The notes under the pieces were generated by a model. The model was not told the origin of the DNA and did no database searches. It saw only the letters and a list, made by a program, of their open reading frames with translations. Shown here piece by piece: positions 40,079-55,000 of a DNA stretch of 64,000 bases (within the stretch, counting starts at the first letter, position 1; each line of letters starts with the position of its first letter). This stretch comes from Ampullaceana balthica (lineage: Eukaryota; Mollusca; Gastropoda; Lymnaeidae): the NCBI GenBank assembly GCA_944989445.1, contig CALYLW010000212.1, positions 832,001 through 896,000 of the forward strand, given 5' to 3'. The position numbers and the translations under genes are program-made.

Positions 40079-43000
40079 TAAAAAACAATAACTTAAAAGA
40101 AACAGCACGTTGAATTCAAAAAATGTTATTTAAATGCATTCTATTTTACATTGGTATAGTTAGTGAAGGTGTCTGCCTTATCTGGCGGAATCAATAATCG
40201 TTAAGGGATGACGGGACCAATTACTTTTCCTTGCACAAGCTAAAATTGGACGTATCTGCTTTGACTTATATAAACGTTATTAGGAAAATAGAAAAACATT
40301 ACTTTAAGTTCACGGAAATATTGGAGCCTTAATTTAATTTCAGTTAAATGAACAACTGAATCGACGATAAAAAAGGAGATATTATAGACAATATTAATTA
40401 CAGATCTTTTTCCCGCTCTAACATTACAATTAAATAGCTGAAACCATAAAATACAACGTCAAGAAATTTAAAAGATGACAGTAAGACTAAAATGGCTGTC
40501 ATAAAACTTATCGAAATGATTAGAGTAATAGAGATAAAATTGATACATTATTACTAAAATTCGTTAGTATTTCAAAATGTGCACCAATTGATTAACTGAA
40601 AACAACTTCTGGTCACTTCTGTTTGTTTAACTAATGCATCAAATATTATGTTTGGCGAATTCAGACGATATACTATGATTTTAAACGAAATTTTACAAGA
40701 TTGAAGATGAGATTTCCTCTGTAATGTTACATTAGCAAAATAATACTCTAAGAATGGATCAAGAAATTACTGTCGTCTAGCGAAAGGTATAGGGCCCATA
40801 AAGATTTAGACCTTTGGAACGCGGGGGGGGGGTGATTCTTATAGCTCTTTTTAAATGTTTTAAGAATGACAGCTTCCTTTCAAATTAACGTGTGTTACGG
40901 TTTTATAGAGTTAATAATAAAGTATAAACTTAAATTTAATTGTAGTATTGGAAGAATACTACAAGGGAAAAAAATGATATGCTTTGATTTAATATGAATC
41001 CAACATATTTAGAATTCACTCAATCTATTTTTGCATTAATAGCCTGCCCTGTGGGGAAATGGGGCCTTAACTGTTTCGAGGAATGTCTTAGCGCTAACTG
41101 TGATAAAAATTCTTGTGATAAACACACTGGTCTTTGTGACATAGGATGTGCTGGCTTTTTGGATTTTCCCGTATGTTCTCATGGTAAATATTATCTTTAC
41201 GTGAAACTATTTTAAATGGGATGTTTTAAGATTTGATTTTGTGTATTATTCTTTCTGATAAGTATATTTTTTTCATCGACTAACAAGAAAAAAAAAGTTG
41301 TTTTTTTTTCTTAGTGTTTGTTATTCGTAGGACGCTTAGCAATAGTAGGAAATTATATATTTGTGCGGTTACCATTGGGTAATGCAAGCCTGACACTGTT
41401 AAGACTTTAGTAAAAAAAAGGAAAACCTGTATTGTAAAGTTTTTATTATGTGCAGTTAAGAAATAGAGGATTTTGTCAAGCTTTGCTAGTTTTGTCCGAC
41501 CGTGGGCTCTTCATTGATTAACATTTGAAAGCAGAACCAGTTTACAATAACACTAATTGTGCCAGATGTTACCATAAATGAATTTATCTGTAAAGCAAAA
41601 CCATTGTTTATATCCAATGTGTCCATTGGTTAAAGTCCCAACATTTAATGAGTGGTGTTAATTTACTCTCATGTTTAAAAAACATTTTAAAAAAGCACAT
41701 TGCACGTTTATTCAAATGATGTAATACTTAAGATTGGCATTGATTGCTGTTAACTAAAGAATATGATATTGTCAAAAGTCGGGTCTTTGCTAATAATTGC
41801 AATATTTCCTTCCCCCTCTTTAACTGTTTTATATAAACACAAACGTAGAAAAGTAACAGGTTATTGAAATGATTAGTATATTTTATTAATAGCTATTCAT
41901 TCACTTTAAATATGTCATACATGAGTTAATAATCTATTTTAATTTTTTTTTAAATGTGTACGTTTCAAATTAGAGAATTTATATTCAATGAATATTCATC
42001 TTTTTTTTATCCCCAATTTAAAATTTGATGCAGCTTTACCTGGAACAAGTAAGTAAATTAAAGACCTTAATAGTAAAATCTTAAATGAAATTTTCCGATT
42101 ACCTATTTTTTCCTTTTTATTTTTAATCCCGACATTTACTTAATTGTTAGTTGAATAACTAAATGTTCTTCTTTTTTTAAGGTGCTTCAAATTTAAAGAG
42201 ATCAACTTTTTTAAAAAAAATAAAAATATGTTAATATTATTTTTAAATTCACAAAGAATTATTTTAAATGTATGTTCATTATTTCTCACTTTACTTTATT
42301 TAAGGCAAATGCAATACTTTACAGATATTAAGTGTTTGCGAGGTAACATCGGGAAGAAATGCAAACATCCTTGCCATTGTAAGGACCTTATGTGCGATTT
42401 AAAAGGCACTTGCCTGAAAGGATACGGTTGTCAAAAGCCATGGTTTTCATCACCTCTGTCAGTATTGTGAGTAATGTAAATCTATAATAATAAAAGACAA
42501 AGCCCTGACTGACGGACGTATCACCTTTTCCCCTTTTGACTGTTTAAAATGCATTTTATATAACTCATGTTCAGAAAATGAGATATCGGGTCCAAGCCCA
42601 ACATAAGAGATTTTTTTTTAAGTGCCAAAACCTTTTTATTGGAATATTCTAAAGGCTACCAAACATTTCAAGGTGATCGGATCAATACAATAATTATATA
42701 TTTTTTAAAATGTATTAGAAATTCAAGTCGAAACATAAGCCATGAATAAGCGTATGACATAATAATGTTCTGTATGTAACATAAAACATGAGACCATGTT
42801 AGACGCATTGCGAGACTTTAACACTAAAATATTACGATGACATATACATGGGCTTAAATATGGTCGTTATTTTTTTTTAAAATCACTTGGATCAGCTTCA
42901 ATTGTTAAAAGTGTTAAAAACATGGCTAGTTATTCCACAAAAACTTCTCCCTTACCATTAAAAAAATATAATAAAATCTAGAATGAGAATTTAAACGCAA

Positions 43001-45916
43001 TTTCCAACAAAGAATTTCCAATTTTTTTTATTCAAGGGAAATCATTCTAGATTACATTATGTATATTCAAATCAGTTATTATGAAAGTAAACAAAAATGA
43101 CGTCATATATCCCTCACGCTACATCACACCAAGAATGTGTCAATATAATGAGCACCACGCATCAATTTAACATTATCATTCACAAAGTGGGAAAAAACCA
43201 TTAGCTATCATTTTAAATTACATTAAAAGTCACGTCAATTCAATAATTATTAAAGTAAATAAAACAATTACTATCTACAAACTGATGCTAAAATTGCGAG
43301 AGTTATACCATTGTAGATGATACAGACATCTGTTCTCCAAAATTGTCCTAAATATTATTAATTATCGTTTGGCATTTGTTTCAACCCGATAGCTGTTATG
43401 GTTGGCGATAAATTGACAAGATACTGATATTTTTTCGGATTTTTTTTTAATTTTCCAGGAAATCTAGTAAACATTTTCGATATTTGTTTGGCCGTTGCAC
43501 ATCCTTGAGACCTCCTTAATATATTTGCAAAAGACCCAAACCCTCTATCTGGTATGGTTCAGGAGGAGTTGGAGGATCAAGCGTTACAGACATCTATTAA
43601 TATATAAACGCAATTTTCCCCATGGGAAATAGCGTTAAAAAGTCAGGAATAAAGAAGGCATGAAATAGTTTCAAATCCACGCCTACACGTGTGGTCAAGG
43701 TTAAGGTTCTACAATAAAGTTAATTTTGCCTTATTTTTAAACAAAAATTCACATTGAAAGAGTCCTAGAAATTTAATCCCCAACTTAAAGAAAATGAAAT
43801 ATTTGATTAAAAATATACATAATATGGACATTAAAATTATATAAAGTATAACCAAAATGATATATTTTTAACACATAATGTTTTGAAATTTAAAAATCTA
43901 TTTAGTGACATCATATTTTTAAAATCCTTTATATTAACTCGTGGTGTCTGCGGCGGACCTTGCTTGCTTGCTTGCTTGTCGCCAAAACTTTTGATCGATT
44001 TTTAACCCACTTGCTCGCAAGATAGGGAGCTGAAATTTTGCAGGCAGTTTCGTACCGATGATAAAAACAATGTATCAAAATTTCAGATCGATCGCATGTA
44101 CCGTAATTAAATTATTGATTTTTTAGATTATTTTATTTATTCCTATGTATCATGCTATATTTTGAGATAGAGCGTCGCGGTGCGTATTATATTGAACAAC
44201 CTTTCTGTCGCGCAATAAGGTGCGTATTTTATTGACAGCTCTTTTTATAAACATATTCCTGATCGGTGCGTATTATATTAAACATGTTTTACGACACAAC
44301 TTCAATTTTGTATTTCTGGATGGTCTGGCGCTGCGTATTATAATGAACATTCTTTTAGTTACTTCTCGTACATAAAGGATTTATAGTCAAAAACTTGGTT
44401 TTTTACGGGTTTTTTTTATTCTCAAATTGATTGGAGAAGTACTTTACAGATATGGGCAGACAAATTTTTATTCCAGATAAAAAAAAATGTGTCTTTAATT
44501 GGGAGAATGAATATGCATGAACATGATAGATTTGAAACATTTTCTATGTGTGTCTAAAATTATGAGACAGATGACGTTGCTGCACATTCGACAACAGAAA
44601 ACCTAAATTTGACCGACCACAACGACAAATCGTGTTTTAATCCTACGGCCGGAGGGGTGACAGTTACTTTAACTGAACCAAACAGATTTACATGGATACT
44701 AGCTGTTTTTGATAGAAATGGTAAATATTTTTATTTTTGGTTCTCTTACATAAGATGAATATTGATATGAAAACAATAAACGATTTTACTTTACTTTCAG
44801 AATGACAAAAGAATCATTATATATTCTGTAATTTTTTTTTAAAATGTATATTCATTTATAGCAAATTTATTAATTAACTATTTATTAGATTTCATCAAAA
44901 TAAATAATTTTAAGTCAACATTTTTTAAATAGAACATCTCAATGGTTAAACATATATGCATCAGCGATCCAAGAGTTTAATTACGGGAATTTAAAAAAAA
45001 ATTATCCAAAAGTACAGTTTTTGTATACTTTGACACGCAATAATGAGCTTTTTTCGAGATATATCTTACTAGGTTACATAGATTTTAAAAAAAACAATAC
45101 TTTCATCTGTACTTAGATTTATATCAAATATATCTTCTAATTTTTAACAACAGTCAGATTTCTTAAAAATCAAAATTTTTTATTTGGACATAAATGAGTA
45201 AATTTGTGGGAAAATATTTTTAAAAAATGAAGTTGAGCTGAGAGAAAGGAACCTAAATATATTTATACAAAACTTAAACCTTTGAAATGGTAACCAAAAA
45301 TGTGCTAACGAAATATTTTTACTTTAAAAAATGTATTGTAATGTCAAAACACTACCAGCTTGATTTCAAAATTTTCTCTCAAGTTTCCAACATATCCTTA
45401 TACATGCACCGAATAAATGATACAGAGAAGTCTGCTTGTTACTATCAACGAAACCTGGAAAAAACTATCAACACATTTGAGATCTACTGTTTGTATATGC
45501 ACATAATCGACTCGATAACCTTAATTTGGGAAGGGATTGGACAGATTTGTTCGTTGTACATCAATGGGGGTAAGTTTTGGATATAGGCAATAGTAGTGTA
45601 AAATATTTAATACAACAAGTGTAGGAAAACTAAGATTATTGTGAGAGAAAATGAATCAGGTTTACGGGCTTTTTAATTAATTTAATTTATTAAAATATTT
45701 TGATATATTTTTTAGGGGTTTGGTCGTTTTTTTGCACACCACAGTCGGCGACAACCACTTATATGTAGAATTAATTCAAAAAACTTTGGACTTTTTTGTA
45801 ATACACAATCGGGTCAAAATGCTTTATTTGCTTTTTTATCTCAAATTATTTTATTTAACTTAAACAAGATGAAGGAAAACATATTCGATCCTGACATTTT
45901 TGGTAATATATATATA

Positions 45917-45980
<64 letters not shown>

Positions 45981-46045
45981 ATATAATATTATATATATAT
46001 ATATATACATATATAATAGACATTAGTCTTTCCTAAATAACTTGG

Positions 46046-46082
<37 letters not shown>

Positions 46083-49000
46083 TATATATATATGCTAGAA
46101 ATATACCCGTAATATTTGAAGCGGGAGTGTTTTGTCCTCTAAAGTTTTATTACTTTGTTGAAAATGTGCCAGTATTTATTTGTTAAGTTTTTCATGTTAG
46201 GCGACTATTTAAATTTGACCTTCTGGTTATACTATAAATAAATTTTGTTCTGAGCTTACTCCTGAGACTGCAATTTTTAATTGATCAGAATTATACATAT
46301 GAAAAATGCAATGTCTATTTAAAATGCCTATTTCTGAGACAATTTTACATAATATAAAGAGTTATTTGGAAAAATAAAATTCAATAAGGTTTTAATTTAA
46401 TTTAGGAACCAAACGGAAAACCGCTCCGGACATCGCCCCCGCTGGATATCGGGTTTTTCGGAACGATTCGTCTTGGCCAATAGTGCCCACGCAAACAAAC
46501 CAAATATCTTAAAATACCTTACAAAATACAATTTTGGAATTCGATAAATATCAAGATGAGTATACTTACAGCGCGATGGTCTAAGTGGTAGCGCACTGGA
46601 CTATCGATCCGTGGCAGATCCCGAGTCGCGGGTTTCGAGCCCAGGTACTGGAAAAGCCCCCGGGGCATTGTGCTGGCCACACATTCCCCTGCTAATTAGT
46701 GGTGGCTAAAAACTTGTGAACGCTACATCACTTGCCCCCAAGTCCGTCATGGACTGGAAGGGGGGTCACACATCATACTTACAAATTGTTAAAAATATAA
46801 AAATATATAACATAATTATATAAGTTTAATAATTTGAAGTTATAAAGATATACATTTAATAAAGTAATTTTCTAAGACAAATAAAAAATAAATAATTTAA
46901 AACCAAATTTAACATGTATCAAGATTTCTTTTCTAAATTATTTTTGTTTCTCCTTTTCTGTCCTTTTCGCTAAAACGGTCCTATTTACCGATATATTCTA
47001 ATATCTAATATGTTGCTGTTTCACTATTCGATGCAACTCTTTATTTAATCCTGTTTTCCGAAAAGACATTAGAGTTTGTAAATTATAGCGTAACGACGAC
47101 TTTTTTTCTACCACTGCAAACTTTTCCCTTTTTTTTTGCTGGAAATAAGATAATTTATTTTTCCAACTTTATTTAATAATATTAATCTATTCGTTAAAAA
47201 AAAATAAGATATACATTTATAAAAAATCACTTTGGTATCATGGACAGAAAGGGTTGATTTTTGTATTTCTCATGTATGCAAAAATTCAAATGAGATATCA
47301 GGTTCATGTGAACTAAGTTTGGTATAGTTATATCCATCAGTCCCGTAACCAATAATTAGATTGTATTAATTTAGCTATTATAGGAGAAAGTGATTTTACT
47401 CAATATTATTTTAGTTCAGTCGTGCTTAACTTTATTGAGTGAACTGAACATAATACATCTTAAAATCGAAAGACTTTTATTCACATGGTAAATTTGACCA
47501 TTAGGGAGAGAGGGAAAAGGCGTTAATAAGCATAGAAATGGGACAAACAATTAATTGAATCAAGAATAAAATACACAATATATATTAAGGAGGTATCAAA
47601 TCAATATAAATTTGAAACACGATTTGTTTATATTGTAAATATTTGTATAATTGCCTGCATATATATATTAGAAAGTGTTTTTTTTATTGTTATTTTTTTA
47701 AAAATCTTTAACTTCTAATTTTCTTTACTCGAGTTATTATTTTTTTTTACAGAATTTCTTTACTTATACAATTTACTCACTATTTAAAGGTACTAAATAA
47801 AGTTAACTAACAATGTTTACAACTTAGACGGCAACTGCCGTCACGTATATAGTTACGACCGCGCATTGTTAGACTATTTATGATATTTGTAATAAGATAT
47901 TTGTAACAGCAGCTGTAAGCAATTCTTTGAAATTGTTGCACCTTTTTAAGTCAACGGAAGTTAAGTGAAAGCGGAACGCTTAAAATAAAATAAAACATAC
48001 ATGTTAAGATCCTTGTTGCTTAACTTTAATAAGTAAATTTAAAGGAATAAGCAAGTACAATTTAAGTTGGATATATCTTGATGAGTGATTTAGGATTTAT
48101 ACATATTTAGTATAGAAAACATGTAAGTGATCAATCATCGTTAAAAGATAAAGGAGATACCAAACATGTAAATATGAAACAAAATCGGTGTATTACAACC
48201 AAAGGATAAGTATTCAAATTCGTGTATGTGTGTAGATATTTAAAATTAAATGTATATATTTTTTTAGCTATTCCTCTCGGGCCGAAGACGGCACATAGGG
48301 AAGAAGTCATGGATTTCCATTTACGACGATCCGTCGCCAATTGTATTAGGTCTTCACTATTGCTTTGACCCATGGCGGAGCTTTCTCTTTTGATTGTTCT
48401 ACGTAGGGTTGGATAGCGGCTGGATAGCGAAGTCACATCGGTCATGGGACTTACTTTTTTTTAACGTAGGGTTTCCTTTGGTCTTCCTTGTTTTCTTTTG
48501 ACTTTTGGTGTCCATATGGTGTCGTTTTGCTGACGAGGAAGAACTTCTCTCGTCCTTTCGAGGAACATGACCGATATAATTCCAACGTATTCTCCTTATA
48601 TAAGTTGACTCACATTCTTGGTGGGTGATTTATTCTCTTATATACTCTTAAATCACTCCATTTTATATTCAATATTTTTCGGAGGCATTTGTTTTCGAAG
48701 GCAACTAATTTCTTTTCTACAGCTTTAGTTGACTTCCAGCTTTCGCATCCATATGTTAGTACCGGGATTACGCAAGAGTTGAATAGCCTAAGTCTTCAAA
48801 TCAACACAACCAAAACAAAAGTCATTGACCTCATAAACCAACCCAATATTATTATACTTAATAACCAAAACCATAGAGAAAGTAAGCAACTTCACTTACT
48901 TAGGAAGCAAAATACCATATGATGGAGATGCCATATCAGAGATAATGACTCGAATTGCGTTGGCGTGAAGCGCTTTTAATAAACTTACAAATATTTTGGA

Positions 49001-52000
49001 GATCAAAGACACTTAACAAACATATAAAAATGTATATTAGTCATAAACAAACACGCAACACATTCTTTTTTAAAAGAACAACTAAAAAACAATAATGACA
49101 AAAATAATTAAAAATAAAACAATTAATTAATTTAAAAAAAACATCTAAGTGATCTACTTTACAATTAAGTGTATTTGACTTAGGTTATTTCTTTCCAAAT
49201 AAAATTCACTCAATAATTACATAATAAGTCTTTTGTTTTTTTTAAATTAGACTTTTTATTTATTATTAACGCATAACAAAACTCTCAATAGTATTCCGAA
49301 ATGTTAAAGATAAATCCCTTACATTGTGTGAAAAATTTAATGCAGAAGTTTTAACCCATCTAAATATATGAAAAAATTACCCGTAAAAAGATCACTGCTT
49401 TGCATTGCAAACTAAATCAAATATGAATGTTAGTATAATAAGATAGCACAGTAAAATTTAAGATGCGTACACTTACTGGCTCCAGCACTCTTTGGTATTT
49501 TTTTCACTATGCTATTGCGACATGCTTTCGAGGACTGCTCCGTGGGTGTAGACATTAATACCTGTGCGGATGTAAACCTATACTATAGCATCAGTTAAGA
49601 GCAAAGTAGAAATCAGAGAGTTGCTCTTCGCGGATAACGCAAACCCCTACCTCATATACAGAGATATGACTCATACAGTTGGTCAATAAGTTCTCAGAGG
49701 CATGCACGATTTAGGTTTAACGATTAGCATCACAAAGACCAACATTATGAGACCAGGCACTGACTGCCTCCCAGTAAACTCCATTGGATGTAGTCGAGGA
49801 TTTCACCTTTCTTGGCAATAACATCATTAGCACACTCTCCATGGAAAAAATAAAAATTGAAACCCGAATCGGCAAGGCGTATCTTTAATGGATAAGCTAA
49901 ATCAAAAAGTGTGGAACAATTCGCAGCTCAATGATAAGACGAAAATCACTTTGTACCAGGCCTGCGTGCTCATCACACTCCTCTATGTCAGCGAGTGCTG
50001 GAAGACCTAAGCCAAGCAAAAAATGCAGCTCAACAGCTTTCACTTACGATGCTTGTGTAGGATTTTACACATCAAATGGCAGGAAAAGATCACCAATGTT
50101 AAGGTGCTCAGAAAGAGCCATATGCTGAGTATGCTTTCAACCCTTAGTGAGAGGCACCTGCGGTAGTTTGGTCATGTCCGCAGGATGAGCTCAGAGCGCA
50201 TTCCAAGAGCCTTGCTTTACAGTTAGCTGGCAACTGGTATGAGGAAAAGAGGTCACCCTTGCTTGCGCATCAAGGACGTCTGTAAGAAAGACTTGTCACT
50301 GGCGCATATATATCATAAAACGGGGGAGACCATTGCCGAGGAGCGCACCTCCTGGTGGGCAAAAGTGCATGAGGGATTTTAAGTCGCGGAAGTATCCCTC
50401 ACAGCTAGGAGTGAAGAGAGAAAAGTCAGGAGAATGATGAAGGGGAATGGAGGAGCAAGAGTAAACGCCATCGTCCCAGGAGGACGGACGGATGCTATAC
50501 AATACGCGAAAATGTACGCATCGTAAATTGACAATAAATGATTATTGAAAGCACACCGCTCAAAACAAAGACTTGGAAAAATAAAGCACAAAAACTCGTT
50601 TTGAACGTCCACATAAAGTTGTTCAATATGGAAATTAGATTTAGTATTTCTCTATTTGTCTCTACATGTTCTAATTTTTTAATTTATGGCATTCAGAAAA
50701 AAGGTACAATAACAAAAAATATACTAAAAACGATCTGCAGGTTAAAAGGAACCGTCCTGACAAATTTGGTCCCCGTCAGTCATTGGGTTTGTCCGTGATT
50801 GTGTAACTGAGAGTCAAAAAGTGAAACATTCAAAGATACAAACATCAACTGAGCTTTATATAGACACACATGTAATCCTTACTCTTAAAAGATATAAAAA
50901 CTTTATTTTACATTTATATAATTTATAAAACTATGGATTAATTTTTCTGTCTACTTAATATCAAAGAAAAAACCACTGTTTTGTACAAAGAAAACAAATA
51001 ATCCTTTTTAGATACGACACGTGGCGTAGCCTATGCCAAAAACTTGCTCATAGATAGTGCAAAGAACGGGGATAGAGGGGGGTGAAGAAAGGACACAAAC
51101 AGCAACACGAAGAATTTAAAAAAAAACCACGAGTGCGCGTCAGAGTGGGACGCCTACGCATTTTTTAATCTCAATATTCTTCACTGCATTTGTTGTTTAC
51201 TGCCACCAACCCGACACTGCATCATCCTCGCTTGCCAATAATAAACTGTGATTGGTCGAACCTAGAGAGGGTCATACGTCATGCTTATTTGCTTTCGTCT
51301 AGTGCTTGTCAGTGGCGTAGCGAGGGTGGGCAGGGGGGGCAAATGCCCCGGGCGGCACTTTGCCTGGGGCGGCAAATTCCTAGTCGTTAATTAGTTTCTT
51401 AAAATGAAAATTTTAAATAAAGAGGAGTTTTTAAAATCGAAATTAAAGAAGAGCCTAATAAGGAATTAATAAAAGAAATAAAGGAACTATCCAAAAGGAT
51501 ATGAACGTTTTAACTGCAAAAACTGCAAGCTCCGTATTGGATATAATTTTTTTTTGATACTAATACCACTGCAATTTCTAAAAACAACAGAGGTTTAAAT
51601 TAGTATGATAACATGACACTGATTTGGTGATAAATTCATTGCTTCCTACCTAAGAAATTTCAGCCGCCACTGTTGTAAAAAAAAATATTCTGGGGTGTGG
51701 ACGATAAATTCCTTGTTGTTCATGAGCTAATTGTTGAAGTGAAAATAAACTTTAATAAAAGAAAAGAATATCCAAGATTTAAAAAAATTAAACGAAATGA
51801 AGAACTATACTAAAATACGAGAGCGCTTCAAAAACTTCAAACTCCATTATAAATCAAAAGTCTTCTGATACTAAATGTTACTGAGCTGGAAACATAGGAG
51901 GTGATAGTTAGACAATAATTTGCTGGTATATATATTTGATTCAAGTTTGATTTTAACGAAAGTGAACTACTGGAAAATATTGTTGGCGTATTTATATGGC

Positions 52001-55000
52001 TTATTTTAATTTTAATGTCTTTTGTTTTGTGACATATACAAAAATAATGGAAACAATTGCTTATCCAGTGGAAATTAAAATTTGGCACATAGAAATACAA
52101 AATTGGGGGGGGGGCGCAGCAAATTTCCTAGTTGCTAATTAGCTAATTGGAAAAAACGTGAAAGTAAGTTTTATATAATAAGTTAAAAACCAAGATAAGT
52201 AATCAATAAGTACTCAACATTACCAACGTTTTTTGAAAATGTAAGGAATCAGAAATTGGATTTTTAAAAAAATAGACTATTAAAAAAGACCGACAATTAG
52301 TTGTTGTAAAAGAGAAAACAAAGTGGCAAGAAGTTCTTGTTACAATATTTGACATTATAAAATCCCTGCGAAGTTTATGTGACTTTTTGAGGTCATAGAG
52401 AGGGCAATACTGTTGCAAAAAAACGCAACATTCTTGAACTAACGCAGTAGCTTGCACAGTACTTTCAAGCACTCCGAGAAACATAGTGGGAAAATGGATA
52501 AAAACATTTTATCTAAAATTCAAACTGACCTCATAGCAATTTTAGGAGATACAGCTCACGAAAAAATTATTTTTCTTCAATAACAAGATACCAAATTTTA
52601 ATATTGTTCAATTGTTTTTCAATAGCTCTTCATATGTTTGACATAAGGATCAAACAATCCCAGTTGTGTGATATAATAAAGAATGAAAATAAAAAAGAGG
52701 ATGCTGTAGAATCGTACAAAGATTTCATTCAAGCAAAAGTGAATCTGCTTACCACATTTCTGATATGATTTTTGAAAGAAATGATGATCTTCAAATAATG
52801 GACTGCACAGGCCCAACGAGTGTTAATACTTATTAAGGGCTGGAAAGAATACACGAGTTCAATAAAGGCGCAAAAACATAAAATATCATGTCCAAACTCA
52901 TTCAAACAGTAAACCTAATTTGTTAACATGATGCTCCAACTGAAACGAATTCTCTAACTATTTTAGTACACTTGAGCATTGTTACGCATTCTTTTCCAAG
53001 TCCATACCCTGTTGGAAATGCTTAATTGCTTTTACAAGCCTGGCATTCAGACTACAGGATACAAAATAGTGAATGTACCATGGAGCCCTTTTTTAGGTTA
53101 CATTGCAAGCTATAGAAATGAAAGATGCAGAATAAATCTCAACTCACGAACAGATGCAGGAGCTTTGCAAGACACAATGAAATATTTTTATTTTCAAAGT
53201 TTTAAAAAAATGCCAAAAATTCTTTACAAACGTATAGTGTTAAAAAAAAAGTTTCTTAGTAGTGGCTACTCACAGAGAAACTAATTGAATAGAATACTTA
53301 AGGGATGCTTGACATTTGATAAACATTTATGTGGAGTCATTTTAGTCGAAACTTCCAATAAAAGAACAAGAAAGCAAATTTTTGGTGATCGAAGCAAATA
53401 TGTATGTATCCATTCTATGTAGAATGATAGTTAAGAAGAAATTTTGGTTTCTTCATAAGATGCGATTAGTGAATAAATTCGTGTGAGGATTTAGCAGTTA
53501 TATAGAATTTAGAGAGCATATATGATTTTCGTACACCAGCTAATCTACTTGACTTTGAAATTTTGTCTTCAAATTAGAGTATTCAAAATATGCCACATGA
53601 CATAGTCAGGCAAGGAATATGTTTATACCCATGAATAGAAAAAAAAATTAATTCAAGACTATATGGTTTATTTAAGTTTATAAAGATATTTAGGCTCGAA
53701 GTTACCCTGTCTAAAATAATATAATTAATTCGAACAATGCTTACAACTGTTTAAAGTAATTCAATGTGTTCAAAAGGCTTCTCTAAAATTATGTTAATGA
53801 AAAAATTAATGACGATCAATTACGAATACAGCAAAATTGTCTAATCTCTTGCTATTTTCTCAATATCGTGTACAATTAAATGGGTAATGCAATTATTAAC
53901 GTTCATTTAAAAAGTCATTTGAGGGAATGGAAATTAGGATTTAAGTACCTTATAGTAATGTAATATAGGCTATAACGTTTTTATATACTAAGTTTTGTCA
54001 AAATCCAGTTATTTTCGCATATTTTAACACTTAAATTATTTTTTTTATCTAGCCAATATAAGGAAAATAAATGAAATTATGGGGCCCCCAGTCCTATCCG
54101 ATGCAAGATGTCAATATCAAAAACCTTTTCATTTTAATTCAATTTCATCACGGATATATATTTCTCAAGATCGTTATAACGTGAATGGAGAAAATATCTT
54201 AAACATATACGAAAAATACATTTGGGGCCCCCGGCATCGAAGAAATTGACCTTAGAAGTTCAGTGCCCTTAATAATTTTAATATGGGATACCAAGTTTTT
54301 GAAAACAAAGTTTGGTTAAGATCCATTCATTTTCTTAGTACCTAACGCATAAACTAAATTTTAAATAGCTTATATAAGCAAAACACGACACTAAGGGCAT
54401 CAGGGCCCATTCTGTGTAACACGTAAATTAAAAAAAACCTGTTCGTTTCAATGTTGATAATAATGGATGCATTTATCATTACTTTTCAAGATCGTTAATA
54501 AATATATGGGAAATATATTTTCAAAAGTTGAAGAAAAATGGCAATTTCGGCCCCCAGGCCCGAAGGAATGGTCATTAGGCTTTTATTGCCCTATAGTATT
54601 TTAATATTGGCTGTCAAGTTTTCATGTACAAAGTTTAATTAAAATCCATTAATTAACACAGTAGATGACGCTTAAAAATGTTTTTATATAGCTCAATTAA
54701 GCAAAACATGACATTTTGGGCCTCGGCTCCCCATGAGTGTTAAATTTCGAAAAATTTGCCAGTTATCATCCCGACAGCATACTAAACAGTCTCAAAAGGT
54801 TCATGACGATCGGGTAAATGGTTTAGTCAGCTATAAAGGACATGCACACACACACAGAGACATACAGAGACATATTTTGATTTTTATAAATATAGATATA
54901 GTGAAATAAAACGACATAAAGGGGGACCGGGCCTATTCGGTGCGAGATGTCAATTTCAAAAACCTTTTCATTTTAATTCAATTTCATCAGGGATATATTT

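Noticed and set aside
46571..46645. Functional tRNA gene
   Set aside because: Box A and box B are present but the acceptor and anticodon stems do not pair, and a SINE body follows.
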